Source: Myxococcales bacterium
Lineage (GTDB): Bacteria > Myxococcota_A > Polyangia > Haliangiales > Haliangiaceae
DNA length: 64,000 nt
NCBI GenBank assembly: GCA_016706545.1
Contig: JADJJK010000003.1
Coordinates: 186,001-250,000 of the forward strand
Direction of reading: 5' to 3'
The stretch's first letter is position 1. Each line of letters starts with the position of its first letter. Positions 9,908 through 18,312 of the stretch are shown piece after piece. Made by a program: the position numbers and the translations under genes. The notes beneath the pieces were generated by a model that did not search any database, had not been told where the DNA came from, and was given only the letters and a program-made list of their open reading frames with translations.

Positions 9908-12508
9908 ATGAACGGAATACGGCAGTTGATTCGTGGTGTTGCTGGCGCATGGCTGGTGCTCTTGGGCGTGCATTGTTCTGGCGGCGAGGCGGGGCCGCCG
10001 CTTGGCTCTGCGTCGCTGACCGTCACCGCGGCGGACGTCGCCCGCGTCGCGATAAGCGTCACCGCGGCGCACATCGCTCAACCCATCACGTTTGACCTCG
10101 AGCCGGCGGCCGGGCAGTGGGTGGGGCTGGTGGATCAGATCCCCGCAGGGCCTGCCGTGTCCTTCTCGGCGCAGGCGTTCGATGCGGCGCAGGTCCTCCT
10201 CTACGAGGGCTCTGCCAGCGTCGAGATCACGGCCGGCCAGACCGCCGCGGTGGGGCTGCTCTTGCAGCAAGCCACGCCCCCTGTCCCCTTCGCCAACACC
10301 CCTCCGCTCGTTCACTCCATCGTGGTCTCGCACCACGCGGCGGCCCCCGGCCAGGCGGTCGCCCTCGCGGTGAGCGCCACCGACGCCGATGGCGACGCGC
10401 TCGCGTACGCATGGGCGGCCAGCGCCGGCGGCTTCGATGACGCGGCGTCCTCGACGCCGGTGTGGACCGCGCCGGCAGACCTCGGCAGCCCCACGCTGTC
10501 GGTCACGGTCAACGATGGTCGCGGCGGGCAGCGCACGGTCACCTTCCGGATCAGCGTGCGCGCGTCGGCGGCGCGCGGCGCCGCGTCGCTCGTCATCACG
10601 GTCAACACCTGGCCGGAGATCGCGCAGGCCCGGGCCACCCCGAGCCGCGTGGCGGCGGGCGAGCCCACCGCGCTGGTGCTGGAGGCCAGCGACAGCGACG
10701 GCGATGCCCTGTCTTACCAGTGGAGCGACGGCGGCGGCGAGTGCGCCGGGTCCTTCGACGATGCCACCTTGGCCACCCCCACCTGGACGGCGCCCGCCGC
10801 CGCGCCGACGGATCCGGCCTGTCGGCTCACCGCGGTGGTCAGCGACGGTCGCGGCGGCAGCAACACGGGCTCCGTGGTGGTGTTCGTGGCGCCGCCGGAG
10901 GACGTGGACTTCGCGCCCGAGATCACCGGCACCTTCTCGTCGCGCGCGGTGGCGGCGCCGGGCGAGATCGTGCGCTTCGAGGCGCTGGCGGTGGATCCGG
11001 AAGGCCTGGCGCTGACCTTCTCCTGGGCGGCCACCGCTGGCGTGCTCGCGGAGCAAGAAGACGTGGGCGGTCGCAGCCGGATCGCGTTCACCACGCCATC
11101 TCTGTGCGGCGAGTCCGCGCTGGTGACGGTCACTGTGCGTGATCCTCGCGGCACCCCAACCTCCCATACCTTCACGCTCGCGGTGCGCATGCCCATCGAG
11201 GAGATCGACGTGCCGGATGCCGGCAACACGGACGCCGATTGCGACGGCGTCGACGGAGATCAGGAGGTCGCCGTGTTCGTGCGTCCAGGCGGCGACGACG
11301 CCGGCCCTGGCACCATGGCGCAGCCGTTTGCCACCATCGCCCACGCGCTGGCGGTGGTCGCCGCTGATCCGGTGCGCTGGCAGGTGCTGGTCGCCGCGGG
11401 CACCTATCCGGAGAGCTTGACCTTGCCGGATGGCGCTGGCCTGTTTGGCCAGTACGACGCGACGTGGGCGCGCGCCAGCTCGAACCTCACCATCGTGGCG
11501 GCGCCAGGGCCGATCGGGGTGATCGCCTCGGACATCAGCGCAGCCACCTATCTCGAGGGCCTGGAGATCCGGACCCAGGATGCGCCGCTGCACCAGAGCT
11601 CCATCGCGGTCGCGCTCCGGGATGTCACCGGTCCGCTGCACGTGCGGCACAACCGGCTGGTCGCTGGGCGCGGCGGCGACGGCCTCGCGGGGCCTCCGGG
11701 CTCGAGCGGTGGAGGTGGCGCCGGTGGCAGCAGCGGCGCCATCGCGCTCGCCGGGTTTGGCGGCGCGCCAGGCGGTGGCTGCGCGGGCTGGGGCGGAAAT
11801 AGCGGCGCACCTGCTGGCGCGGGCGCGTCCGGTCCGCACGGCGCGGGCGGTGCCGGTGGCTCGTTCTTTGGCATCGGTGGGTCGCCTGGCGGCAATGGCC
11901 CCGCCGGTGGGCCGGGTGGCCGCGATCCTGGACAAGCGCTCGGTTCCGTCTTTGGGTTGCAGTGGCAGGCGGGGCGCGGCTTCCCAGGCACCTCGGCCGG
12001 CTGTGGCGGTGGCGGCGGCGGTGGCCATGACAACATCTGCGTCGCGCTCCCCAACGGCGGCGGCGGCGGGGGCGGCGGCGGCGCGGGCGGCCGCGGTGGT
12101 GGCGGCGGCGAAGGCGGCGGCGGCTCGTTTGGCGTGCTGGCCGTGCGGGCCGGGGCGGCGGTGGTGGCAGACAACGTCATCCAGACCGGCGGCGGCGGCG
12201 CGGGCGGCGCGGGCGGCGCGGGCGGCGCGGGCGGTGCGGGTGGCCCCGGCGGTAGCAGCGCGTTCTGCTTCGCAGGCACCGGCTCGCCTGGTGGCACGGG
12301 CGGCGCGGGTGGCACGGGCGGCGGTGGTGGCGGCGGCGCGGGCGGGATGAGCGTCGGGATCTTCCTTGTCTCCTCGACGACGCTCACCGTGCGCGACAAC
12401 CAGTACAGCCTCTCGCCGGCGGGGAGCGCGGGCGCTGGGGGGCCGGGCGGCAATGACGGCGGGCCGGCGGGGCTCGCCGGGATCCGCAGCCCGGTGTTCG
12501 CTCCGTAG
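9908..12508 (+). CDS. Large lipoprotein with Ig/PKD-like modules and glycine-rich beta-helix C-terminus
   Basis: A predicted surface lipoprotein of 866 aa. ATG 9908 has a G-rich Shine-Dalgarno 7 nt upstream; ATG 9902 is too close to it. A hydrophobic signal (AWLVLLGVHC) ends in a Cys with a non-ideal lipobox. Three PKD/Ig-like modules follow, each with DxDGDALxYxW and VxDGRGG-like motifs (about 100-430). Next comes a parallel beta-helix-like region beginning VRPGGDDAGPG, QPFATIAHAL and AGTYPESLTLPDG, resembling DUF1565/right-handed beta-helix proteins. The last about 260 residues are dominated by Gly and Gly-Ala (GGAGG units), reminiscent of PE-PGRS or collagen-like tails, and end in a strand-like segment. 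Probably an adhesin or matrix protein; function is inferred. Confidence 0.85.
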   Translation: MNGIRQLIRGVAGAWLVLLGVHCSGGEAGPPLGSASLTVTAADVARVAISVTAAHIAQPITFDLEPAAGQWVGLVDQIPAGPAVSFSAQAFDAAQVLLYEGSASVEITAGQTAAVGLLLQQATPPVPFANTPPLVHSIVVSHHAAAPGQAVALAVSATDADGDALAYAWAASAGGFDDAASSTPVWTAPADLGSPTLSVTVNDGRGGQRTVTFRISVRASAARGAASLVITVNTWPEIAQARATPSRVAAGEPTALVLEASDSDGDALSYQWSDGGGECAGSFDDATLATPTWTAPAAAPTDPACRLTAVVSDGRGGSNTGSVVVFVAPPEDVDFAPEITGTFSSRAVAAPGEIVRFEALAVDPEGLALTFSWAATAGVLAEQEDVGGRSRIAFTTPSLCGESALVTVTVRDPRGTPTSHTFTLAVRMPIEEIDVPDAGNTDADCDGVDGDQEVAVFVRPGGDDAGPGTMAQPFATIAHALAVVAADPVRWQVLVAAGTYPESLTLPDGAGLFGQYDATWARASSNLTIVAAPGPIGVIASDISAATYLEGLEIRTQDAPLHQSSIAVALRDVTGPLHVRHNRLVAGRGGDGLAGPPGSSGGGGAGGSSGAIALAGFGGAPGGGCAGWGGNSGAPAGAGASGPHGAGGAGGSFFGIGGSPGGNGPAGGPGGRDPGQALGSVFGLQWQAGRGFPGTSAGCGGGGGGGHDNICVALPNGGGGGGGGGAGGRGGGGGEGGGGSFGVLAVRAGAAVVADNVIQTGGGGAGGAGGAGGAGGAGGPGGSSAFCFAGTGSPGGTGGAGGTGGGGGGGAGGMSVGIFLVSSTTLTVRDNQYSLSPAGSAGAGGPGGNDGGPAGLAGIRSPVFAP

Positions 12509-12523
12509 CGCATCGGCGCTGCG

Positions 12524-12555
12524 CCGCGCCAGGCGCACCCTCGCGGCGCGGTTTT
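12524..12555 (+). terminator. Candidate intrinsic terminator
   Basis: Stem CCGCGCC (12524-12530) pairs with GGCGCGG (12545-12551) around a 14-nt loop and is followed directly by TTTT (12552-12555), 16 nt after the stop of the glycine-rich lipoprotein gene. Confidence 0.45.
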
Positions 12556-12613
12556 CGGCTCGGCTTCGGTGGCGGCGCCCGTGTCATCGGCGCGGTAGCA
12601 TGGCCCACGCACC

Positions 12614-13438
12614 ATGTCAGCTCGCCACGTCCTCACCATCCTCGCGGTCGCCGACGCCGAGCGCGCTGCGAGCTTCTATGCGCAGGTCTTTGGCTGGCCG
12701 CTCGCGGTACACGTGCCCGTGTACCGCGAGTTCGAGCTGCCCCAAGGCCAGCGTCTGGGCCTCTATCAGCGAGAGGCCTTCGCGCGCAACACCGGCGCGC
12801 TGCCGGCGCAGGTGGAGGCTCTGGGGATCACCGCCACCGAGCTCTACTTGCACGTGGATGACGTCGCTGCCGCCGCCACCCGCGCGCTGGCCGCGGGGGC
12901 CCGGCTCCTGTCAGCGCAGGCGCTCCGTCCCTGGGGAGACGACGCGGCGTACGTCGCAGATCCGGATGGCAACGTGGTGGTGGTGGCACGGCCGCTGACC
13001 GAGGTGGCGAGCGCGCCCGTCGAGCCGCTGACCGCCGCGGCGCTTCGCGCGCTGGCCCGTCGCTGGCTTGCGCTGTGGAACGAGGAGCGGCCGGATGCGT
13101 TCGATGAGCTCCATGCGGCAAGCTTCGTGGACCATGCGCCGGCCGGACGCGCGATGACACGGCAGGCGTTCGCGGCCGGCATCACCGAGCTGCGCTCCGC
13201 CTTCCCCGACTTGCGGGTCGCCGAGGAGGATCTGGTCGTGGATGTCGATGCCCAGAAGCTCACCGTGCGCTGGAGCGGCGCTGGCCATCACCGCGCGGCC
13301 TTTCTCGGCGTGCCGGCCACCGGGCGTCAGATCACCTTCCATGGCATCGAGCTCTTGCAGGTCGCAGGCGGCGTCATCGCGGAGCGCTGGGGCGAGTGGG
13401 ATGCCGCGGCGCTCGTGGCCCAGCTTCGCCAAGGGTAG
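12614..13438 (+). CDS. VOC-family / SnoaL-like two-domain protein
   Basis: A 274-aa fusion. Residues 1-125 form a glyoxalase/bleomycin-resistance (VOC) domain: ILAVADAERAASFYAQVFGWP, then the second half LYLHVDDVAAAATRALAAGA and YVADPDGNVVVVA. Residues about 140-270 form a SnoaL-like ester cyclase/NTF2-fold domain: LARRWLALWNEERPDAFDEL, FVDHAPAGRAMTRQAF, AFPDLRVAEEDLVVD, GVPATGRQITFHGIELLQV and RWGEWDAAAL. SnoaL-type folds often bind small hydrophobic molecules, and VOC proteins often bind metals or antibiotics, so a detoxification or secondary-metabolism role is plausible, but the substrate is unknown. It converges on a LysR gene, with a strong hairpin between them. Confidence 0.88.
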   Translation: MSARHVLTILAVADAERAASFYAQVFGWPLAVHVPVYREFELPQGQRLGLYQREAFARNTGALPAQVEALGITATELYLHVDDVAAAATRALAAGARLLSAQALRPWGDDAAYVADPDGNVVVVARPLTEVASAPVEPLTAAALRALARRWLALWNEERPDAFDELHAASFVDHAPAGRAMTRQAFAAGITELRSAFPDLRVAEEDLVVDVDAQKLTVRWSGAGHHRAAFLGVPATGRQITFHGIELLQVAGGVIAERWGEWDAAALVAQLRQG

Positions 13439-13444
13439 GCACGC

Positions 13445-13493
13445 CGCGCTTGGCGTGTTTCGCGCGGTGCGCGCGCGAAGCACGCCAGGCGCG
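13445..13493. terminator. Long hairpin between convergent genes
   Basis: An inverted repeat of two 21-nt arms (13445-13465 and 13473-13493) around a 7-nt loop; pairing is complete with two G-U positions. It sits between the stops of the VOC-SnoaL gene and the LysR gene, so it can act in both directions. No T tract follows on either strand, so a stability or rho-blocking role is equally possible. Confidence 0.5.
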
Positions 13494-13511
13494 CGCTCGC
13501 GCGCTCTGGGC

Positions 13512-14471
13512 TCAGGACACGCCAGGCGCGCTCCCCTCACGGTGGTGCGTCCAAGGCTCTGCGAGGGACAGCTCGGGGATCTGCGTGGCGTCGACGCTGC
13601 GCAGGTGCTCGGCCAGCTCGCGCAGGTGCGAGGCGGAGGCGGTCCGTTGCCACCGCGCCTCGAAGGAGATCGTGACTTCCTGCCCGGCCTTGTCAAGGAT
13701 CGGCACGGCCGTCTGCCCCGTGGTGGTGAGCTTGGAGCGCGGCAAGATCGCCGCGCCCATCCCCAGCACCGCCCACTCCTCGAGCACCTGATAGCTCATG
13801 GCCTCGCCCGGGTAGATCCGGAGCTTGCGGCGGTGCTGGCGAAACAGCGCCCGCGTGCTGCGCGCGAGGCCGCACACGTTGGGCAACATGACGTAGGTCT
13901 CCTCGGCCACCTCCTTGAAGTGGACGAAGTTTGGCCGTTCGCCGCTGCTCCAGGTCGCGCCACGCGGCACGTAACACAGCGGCTCCTCATACAGCGGCGC
14001 GGCCACCCAGGAGCCCGTGCGCGCGTCGGCGATGGTGAAGATGAAGTCCAGGTTGCCCTCGGCCAGCATGCGCTCGAGATCGTGCATGTTCATCTGGCGC
14101 AGGATGACGTTGATCCCCGGGTGACGCTGACGGAAAGACTCCAGCATCAGGCCCAGCAGCGGCGCGCTGATGAGCGGGGACGCGCCGATCCGGATCTCTC
14201 CTAGATCCAGTCGCAGCGCCTTCTGCGCTTCCTGCAGGAGCACCTCTTGCGCGTCGAGCACCGCCCCGATGAGCGGCAGTGTTCGCTCGCCGAAGGTGGT
14301 GAGTGAGACTCTGCGCGTCGTTCTCACAAAGAGGCGTCCGCCCAGGAGTTGCTCGAGCTGCGCGATTCCATTCGAGAGGGTGGGTTGGGTCACGCAGCAT
14401 CTCGTGGCGGCCGCGGTGAAGGAGCCAGTCGACGCGACGGTCGCGGCGAAGCGGAGATGTGAGAAGTTCAT
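13512..14471 (-). CDS. LysR-family transcriptional regulator
   Basis: A 319-aa LTTR. The N-terminal winged helix-turn-helix (residues 1-60) has the typical MNFSHLRFAATVASTGSFT start, recognition helix TQPTLSNGIAQLEQLLG and FVRTTRRVSLTTFGE. A linker helix leads to the two-lobed substrate-binding domain beginning about residue 92 (GEIRIGASPLISAPLL). It is transcribed divergently from the secreted PQQ-repeat protein 363 nt away, the classic arrangement for LTTR control of a divergent target. A palindromic T-N11-A box lies immediately upstream of its own start. The C-terminal about 25 residues are variable. Confidence 0.93.
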   Translation of the reverse strand: MNFSHLRFAATVASTGSFTAAATRCCVTQPTLSNGIAQLEQLLGGRLFVRTTRRVSLTTFGERTLPLIGAVLDAQEVLLQEAQKALRLDLGEIRIGASPLISAPLLGLMLESFRQRHPGINVILRQMNMHDLERMLAEGNLDFIFTIADARTGSWVAAPLYEEPLCYVPRGATWSSGERPNFVHFKEVAEETYVMLPNVCGLARSTRALFRQHRRKLRIYPGEAMSYQVLEEWAVLGMGAAILPRSKLTTTGQTAVPILDKAGQEVTISFEARWQRTASASHLRELAEHLRSVDATQIPELSLAEPWTHHREGSAPGVS

Positions 14472-14834
14472 GTGTCACTCATTCCTGGGTGGAATGAATA
14501 TCATTTTAAAACACAATTTCCGAAGAAACACGATATCTCGTAACATGGATTTCAAGCTGTCGATTTGCACGAGGGGATAGGTTTTCGCGAATCGCACGGA
14601 ACTGCAGCTTGCCTGGAATATCGAGGGATCCGAGGCGCGAGGCTCCGGTGTCGGAAGTGTGAGGGTAGCTCGCTCTCGAGGGGCTTGTTGCTGTGCCAGC
14701 TCGTTGGGAATGGACTTGCCACGTGGGAACGGCGGTGGCGCGGCGCCGCTCGTCGTTCGCTGCAGCGGCTTTTCAATGCGGCTCGAACAATGGCTTCAAC
14801 TGAGAACATCTACCTGCCAGCAAAAGGACATCAC
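14472..14834. promoter_or_regulatory. Divergent regulatory region (LysR / PQQ protein)
   Basis: A 363-bp gap between divergent starts. It includes an AT-rich block at 14490-14570, unusual for this genome and consistent with two promoters. An ACGA-N4-TCGT element lies at about 14529-14540. The rest appears to be leader DNA for the PQQ protein, ending in AAAAGGA (14822-14828) as its ribosome binding site. No convincing -35/-10 pair can be fixed by eye. Confidence 0.5.
14479..14497. promoter_or_regulatory. Candidate LysR operator (T-N11-A palindrome)
   Basis: TCATTCC-TGGGT-GGAATGA is a perfect 7-bp inverted repeat with a 5-nt centre. It contains a T-N11-A core (14482 to 14494), the LTTR consensus shape. 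It starts 8 nt upstream of the LysR start codon, suggesting autorepression and activation of the divergent gene. Confidence 0.6.
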
Positions 14835-16772
14835 ATGCGAGTCATGAATTTTCGGATGAGTGTCATGTGCGGCCTCACGGTAGCGCTGTCTAGTCTGGGC
14901 GAGGCTGCGGCGCAAAGCCGCGGGGACTGGCCGCGCTACTCGTACAACTACGCGAACACCAATGCGAATGTGGATGAGCGTGGAATTACGTATCAAAATG
15001 CTCCCACGTTGCGACGCGCGTGGGAGACGTTCAATGACTCGGCCTGGCGTCCGGCTCCACCTCCCACCGGCTTCGTGCTCGAGGCGGCGCTGGGGCTGCA
15101 GTTTCCAAGCTCGGTGGTGGGCGTCATCGCCCCGCCCATCCTCGCCAATGGCACCATCTACTACATTGATGCGCTGGGTACGCTGTTTGCGCGTGACGCG
15201 CAAACAGGCGGCATCACAGATCCTGCTCGGCACTGGACCACGACCCTCGTTGATCCGGACTACGCAGCGCAGTCGCCGCCGATTTCACCCGAGCTGTACT
15301 ATTCGGCCCCTGTCGCCGTGGGGGAATACCTGTGGATTCATAGTTCGTTCAACGGGCGACTGCACGCGGTGCGCAGGCGTGGCGGCAGGGAGATCGACTT
15401 TGATGCTTCGAGGCCGGGAGTTCAGCCGTTCGCGGTGCTGCCGGACAACGTGCTGGCGTCGAGCCTCGGCGAGCCGGTGGCGGTGAGAACCTACCGAAGC
15501 CCCTGGCGTGACGATCACGCCGCGGGAGTGGCCGAGACAGCGACGGAGACAGCGACGGACATGGCGATGGGAGAGATGTCTGATGACAGCGCTGATGCGC
15601 GCGGCCTGCGCACGTTGTTCATCACCGAGGTCAATGTGATCTTGAACGACGCGCTGGTGCAAGGCGCGCAGGTCGGACATGTCGTGGCCATCGACATCAC
15701 CAACCCGCACGCTCCCTTCGAGGCGTGGCGCACTCCCACGATCGACATCAATCCGGCCACCGGACGACGCTACGGCGCTGGCGTCTCGGCCGGCTCCGGT
15801 CTCGCGGTGGATCTGCAGCGTCACCTGATCATTGGCGGCACCGGGCAAAACACGGTGCTGCCCTACGCAGGGTATCCGGACCCTGCCAGCGCGCCCGCGG
15901 GATACATCGATCGCGGCGACAGCCTGTATGCCATTGACTACCGCACAGGTCGGTTCGTCTGGGTCAACCAGCTTCATCGAGGGGATGTCTTCAACCTCAA
16001 CCAGCCGGTGCCCACGGGGCCCGATCGACCGGATGGGCCGCGTGACGCCGATGTGCTGTCCCCTCCGGTGCTGTTCTCGGCGCGCACGCCGGATGGTCGC
16101 CGGCGAGATCTGGTCGGCGGCGGGAGCAAGGGCGGGCTCTATCGGGTGGTAGATCGATCCACTGGCGAGACGGTGTGGGAGCGACAGATCAGCAAGGCGA
16201 CGGGGCTCGGTGGCATCCAGGCTGGCTCGGCGTACGCAAACGGGGTGATCTACGTGGCCGGGTTCGAGGGCATCGATGATGGGTTCTCTGACGCCAACTT
16301 CAACGCGCCCGGGAGCAAGTATCTCAACGCGTTCTTCGCGACCTTCAGCCCGGCGTTCTGGGCGGACGTGGAGGACGTGAGCGACGACGGGCGAGCGGAC
16401 ACCGGCATGCAGACCAAGGTCTATGCGCTGGACGCGGCCACCGGTCGCCCGCTCTGGCGGATGCCAGGCACCGGGGCTGACCACGTGTTGCTCAAGGCGG
16501 GCGCTGCGATGCGCCACCTGTCCTGGGCCAACGGCCTGCTCTACGTCACCACCTCCTCCGGTCAGCTCTTTGTGCTCAGCGCGGCGACCGGCGAGCTGCG
16601 CTTCTGGGATCAGACCTTGGATCTGAACGAACACTTCGGCCTGGGGCTGGGCAAGCCGCACCACGCCGGGATGAACGGTGGCACGATGATCTCGGGCGGC
16701 ATGGTGTATGTGCCGTATGGGTCGCAGAACAACCCCTCCGGCGGGCTGATCGCGTATCGCCCGGGCCGGTGA
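14835..16772 (+). CDS. Secreted PQQ-repeat beta-propeller protein
   Basis: A 645-aa exported protein. ATG 14835 has an AAAAGGA ribosome site at 14822-14828; the signal peptide MRVMNFRMSVMCGLTVALSS ends near AAAQS. The mature part is a beta-propeller of PQQ-like repeats, clearest as LYAIDYRTGRFVWVNQ, LYRVVDRSTGETVWER, VYALDAATGRPLWRM and LFVLSAATGELRFW. Similar architecture occurs in quinoprotein alcohol/polyvinyl-alcohol dehydrogenases, but I see no CxxCH haem site and cannot confirm the PQQ/Ca-binding residues. An acidic Thr/Met-rich insert (around residues 230-250) interrupts the propeller. Divergent from a LysR gene that likely regulates it. A periplasmic dehydrogenase is possible; a structural propeller is the alternative. 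Confidence 0.8.
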   Translation: MRVMNFRMSVMCGLTVALSSLGEAAAQSRGDWPRYSYNYANTNANVDERGITYQNAPTLRRAWETFNDSAWRPAPPPTGFVLEAALGLQFPSSVVGVIAPPILANGTIYYIDALGTLFARDAQTGGITDPARHWTTTLVDPDYAAQSPPISPELYYSAPVAVGEYLWIHSSFNGRLHAVRRRGGREIDFDASRPGVQPFAVLPDNVLASSLGEPVAVRTYRSPWRDDHAAGVAETATETATDMAMGEMSDDSADARGLRTLFITEVNVILNDALVQGAQVGHVVAIDITNPHAPFEAWRTPTIDINPATGRRYGAGVSAGSGLAVDLQRHLIIGGTGQNTVLPYAGYPDPASAPAGYIDRGDSLYAIDYRTGRFVWVNQLHRGDVFNLNQPVPTGPDRPDGPRDADVLSPPVLFSARTPDGRRRDLVGGGSKGGLYRVVDRSTGETVWERQISKATGLGGIQAGSAYANGVIYVAGFEGIDDGFSDANFNAPGSKYLNAFFATFSPAFWADVEDVSDDGRADTGMQTKVYALDAATGRPLWRMPGTGADHVLLKAGAAMRHLSWANGLLYVTTSSGQLFVLSAATGELRFWDQTLDLNEHFGLGLGKPHHAGMNGGTMISGGMVYVPYGSQNNPSGGLIAYRPGR

Positions 16773-16805
16773 TGCGCAGCGGCCAGGCGCGCTGGTGGCG
16801 CGCGG

Positions 16806-17462
16806 TCAGTAGTACGCGGCGCTGGAGAAGGCGCGTGGATTGGACAGATCGAGGAGCAACGAGAGCTGGCAGCGCGCGCGGGGCGCGTCATCGCTGAGCA
16901 CGACGACGAGCGCGTCACATCCGGCCTCGAGGCCCAGCGACATGTAGCGACGTCGAAGGGGCGTGGTCAGCGCTGCGGCGCCGCCGATGGACAGGCCCTC
17001 GCCAGCGCCCATCTTGAGCCAGCCGCTGCGCAGGCTCAGGCGCTTGCCCAGCCGCGCCTCTCGAGGAGCGTCGGCGCCATCCTCGCTGGCGCTCGGTGCG
17101 CCTGGCGCGCTTGGTGCGCCTGGCGCGTCTGGCGCGCTCGGTGCGTCTGGCGCGGCGGTGGTCGCGCGCTGCGCCACCGCGCGGCTCGCGAGGCTCGGCA
17201 CCCAGTCAACGCCGATGCCCACTTCCAGCGCGAGGTGCGAGGCGCTGGCAGAGAGCTCGGCGCTGGTGGCGCCGATCCCCGCGTGCACCGGGACGGCGAC
17301 CTGGCGGGCACAGCCCAGCATGGGACCCACGCTGACGGTGTAGACGACGCCGACGTGGCCGTCGGTGTCGAGAGTTGGTCCCAGCGCGTGACGGCCGGTG
17401 AGGCCGCAGGCGGTGGTCCCCAGCGTGCAGGCGATCGCGAGCCACCGAGCTGTGCGCGACAT
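16806..17462 (-). CDS. Hypothetical lipoprotein
   Basis: A 218-aa predicted lipoprotein. Start at 17462 (MSRTARWLAIACTLGTTAC) gives a short signal with the Cys at residue 19; the longer frame to 17513 is less likely. The mature protein has two beta-rich halves (GPTLDTDGHVGVVYTVSVGPM... and LRSGWLKMGAGEGLSIGGAAALTTPLRRRYMSLGLEAGCDA) separated by a Pro/Ala/Asp repeat linker (APDAPGAPSAPGAP). The alternating small/hydrophobic strands suggest a small barrel or surface protein. No family recognised. Convergent with the PQQ-protein gene. Confidence 0.68.
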   Translation of the reverse strand: MSRTARWLAIACTLGTTACGLTGRHALGPTLDTDGHVGVVYTVSVGPMLGCARQVAVPVHAGIGATSAELSASASHLALEVGIGVDWVPSLASRAVAQRATTAAPDAPSAPDAPGAPSAPGAPSASEDGADAPREARLGKRLSLRSGWLKMGAGEGLSIGGAAALTTPLRRRYMSLGLEAGCDALVVVLSDDAPRARCQLSLLLDLSNPRAFSSAAYY

Positions 17463-17541
17463 GTCACGAGTATCTTGCACCTTGGCGAGCGCCGTCCCAG
17501 CTCCGTGCGGCAAAGTGAGCGCAGCTCCGCAGTTTGCGCCA

Positions 17542-18294
17542 TCAGGTGGAGGGCGCGGCAGAGCCGAGGGCCCCGCTGCCTGGCGTGGCGGGCTCGGCGC
17601 TGGTGACGGTGGGCTCGGCGCTGGTGGTGGCGGGCTCGGCGCTGGTGACGGCGGGCTCGGCGCTGGTGCTGGCGGCTCCGGCGCGGCCCTTGGGGCCGGC
17701 GATTCCGGAGAACAAGAGCTCGAGCGTATCGGCGATGCGCGCCTCGCCGCGCGGCAGGCCGGGGATGGGCGCGTGCTCGAGCAGCAAGGTGGACAGCGCG
17801 CTGAGCGCGCCGGTGGCGAGCACCACCACGGCCGGGTGCAGGTCGCTTCGCAGCTCGCCGCTCTGCTGGGCGCGAGCGACCGCGCCGACGACCAGCGGGA
17901 TGTGACCGCGCGCGAAGCGCGCCAGCAGCCACTGGCGGCGCACCGCGGACATCGTGATCTCGCGCAGCACGATGCCCACGACCTGCCGATCTTCGACGCT
18001 CAGGGCGCCGAGCTGGCGCAGCAGGCTCAGCAGGCGATCTCGCAGCGAACGCGGAGCCTCTTCGGGATCCGGCGACAGCGCCGAGAACGCCTCCAGCACG
18101 CGAGCGTAGACCTCATCGACGATCGCGAAGTACAGCTCGTCCTTGGTGGGGTAGTAGTAGTAGATCATGCCGATGGTGGTGCCAGCGGCCTTGGCGATGG
18201 CGCGCAGCGGGGTGGCGTCGACGCCGCGCGCGGCGAAGGCCTGACGCGCGGCGAGGAGGATGCGCTGGCGAAGGTCGGTGGCGGGGCGTGGCAT
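17542..18294 (-). CDS. TetR-family regulator of the adjacent ABC export operon
   Basis: A 250-aa TetR protein. The N-terminal helix-turn-helix (residues 8-55) reads LRQRILLAARQAFAARG, IAKAAGTTIGMIYYYYPTKDELY; the ligand domain follows. The C-terminus carries an unusual low-complexity tail of TSAEPA-like repeats (about residues 205-240), probably disordered. It is the last gene of a minus-strand cluster with HlyD-type, ABC ATPase and ABC-2 permease genes, the same gene families as the E. coli ybhGFSR-cecR locus but in a different order. It therefore probably represses this transporter operon in response to a toxic compound. Confidence 0.9.
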   Translation of the reverse strand: MPRPATDLRQRILLAARQAFAARGVDATPLRAIAKAAGTTIGMIYYYYPTKDELYFAIVDEVYARVLEAFSALSPDPEEAPRSLRDRLLSLLRQLGALSVEDRQVVGIVLREITMSAVRRQWLLARFARGHIPLVVGAVARAQQSGELRSDLHPAVVVLATGALSALSTLLLEHAPIPGLPRGEARIADTLELLFSGIAGPKGRAGAASTSAEPAVTSAEPATTSAEPTVTSAEPATPGSGALGSAAPST

Positions 18295-18312
18295 GGTGCG
18301 AGCTCCTTGCGG

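Noticed and set aside
9884..12538. 884-aa minus-strand frame opposite the glycine-rich lipoprotein
   Set aside because: Arg-rich shadow produced by the GC-rich repeat composition.
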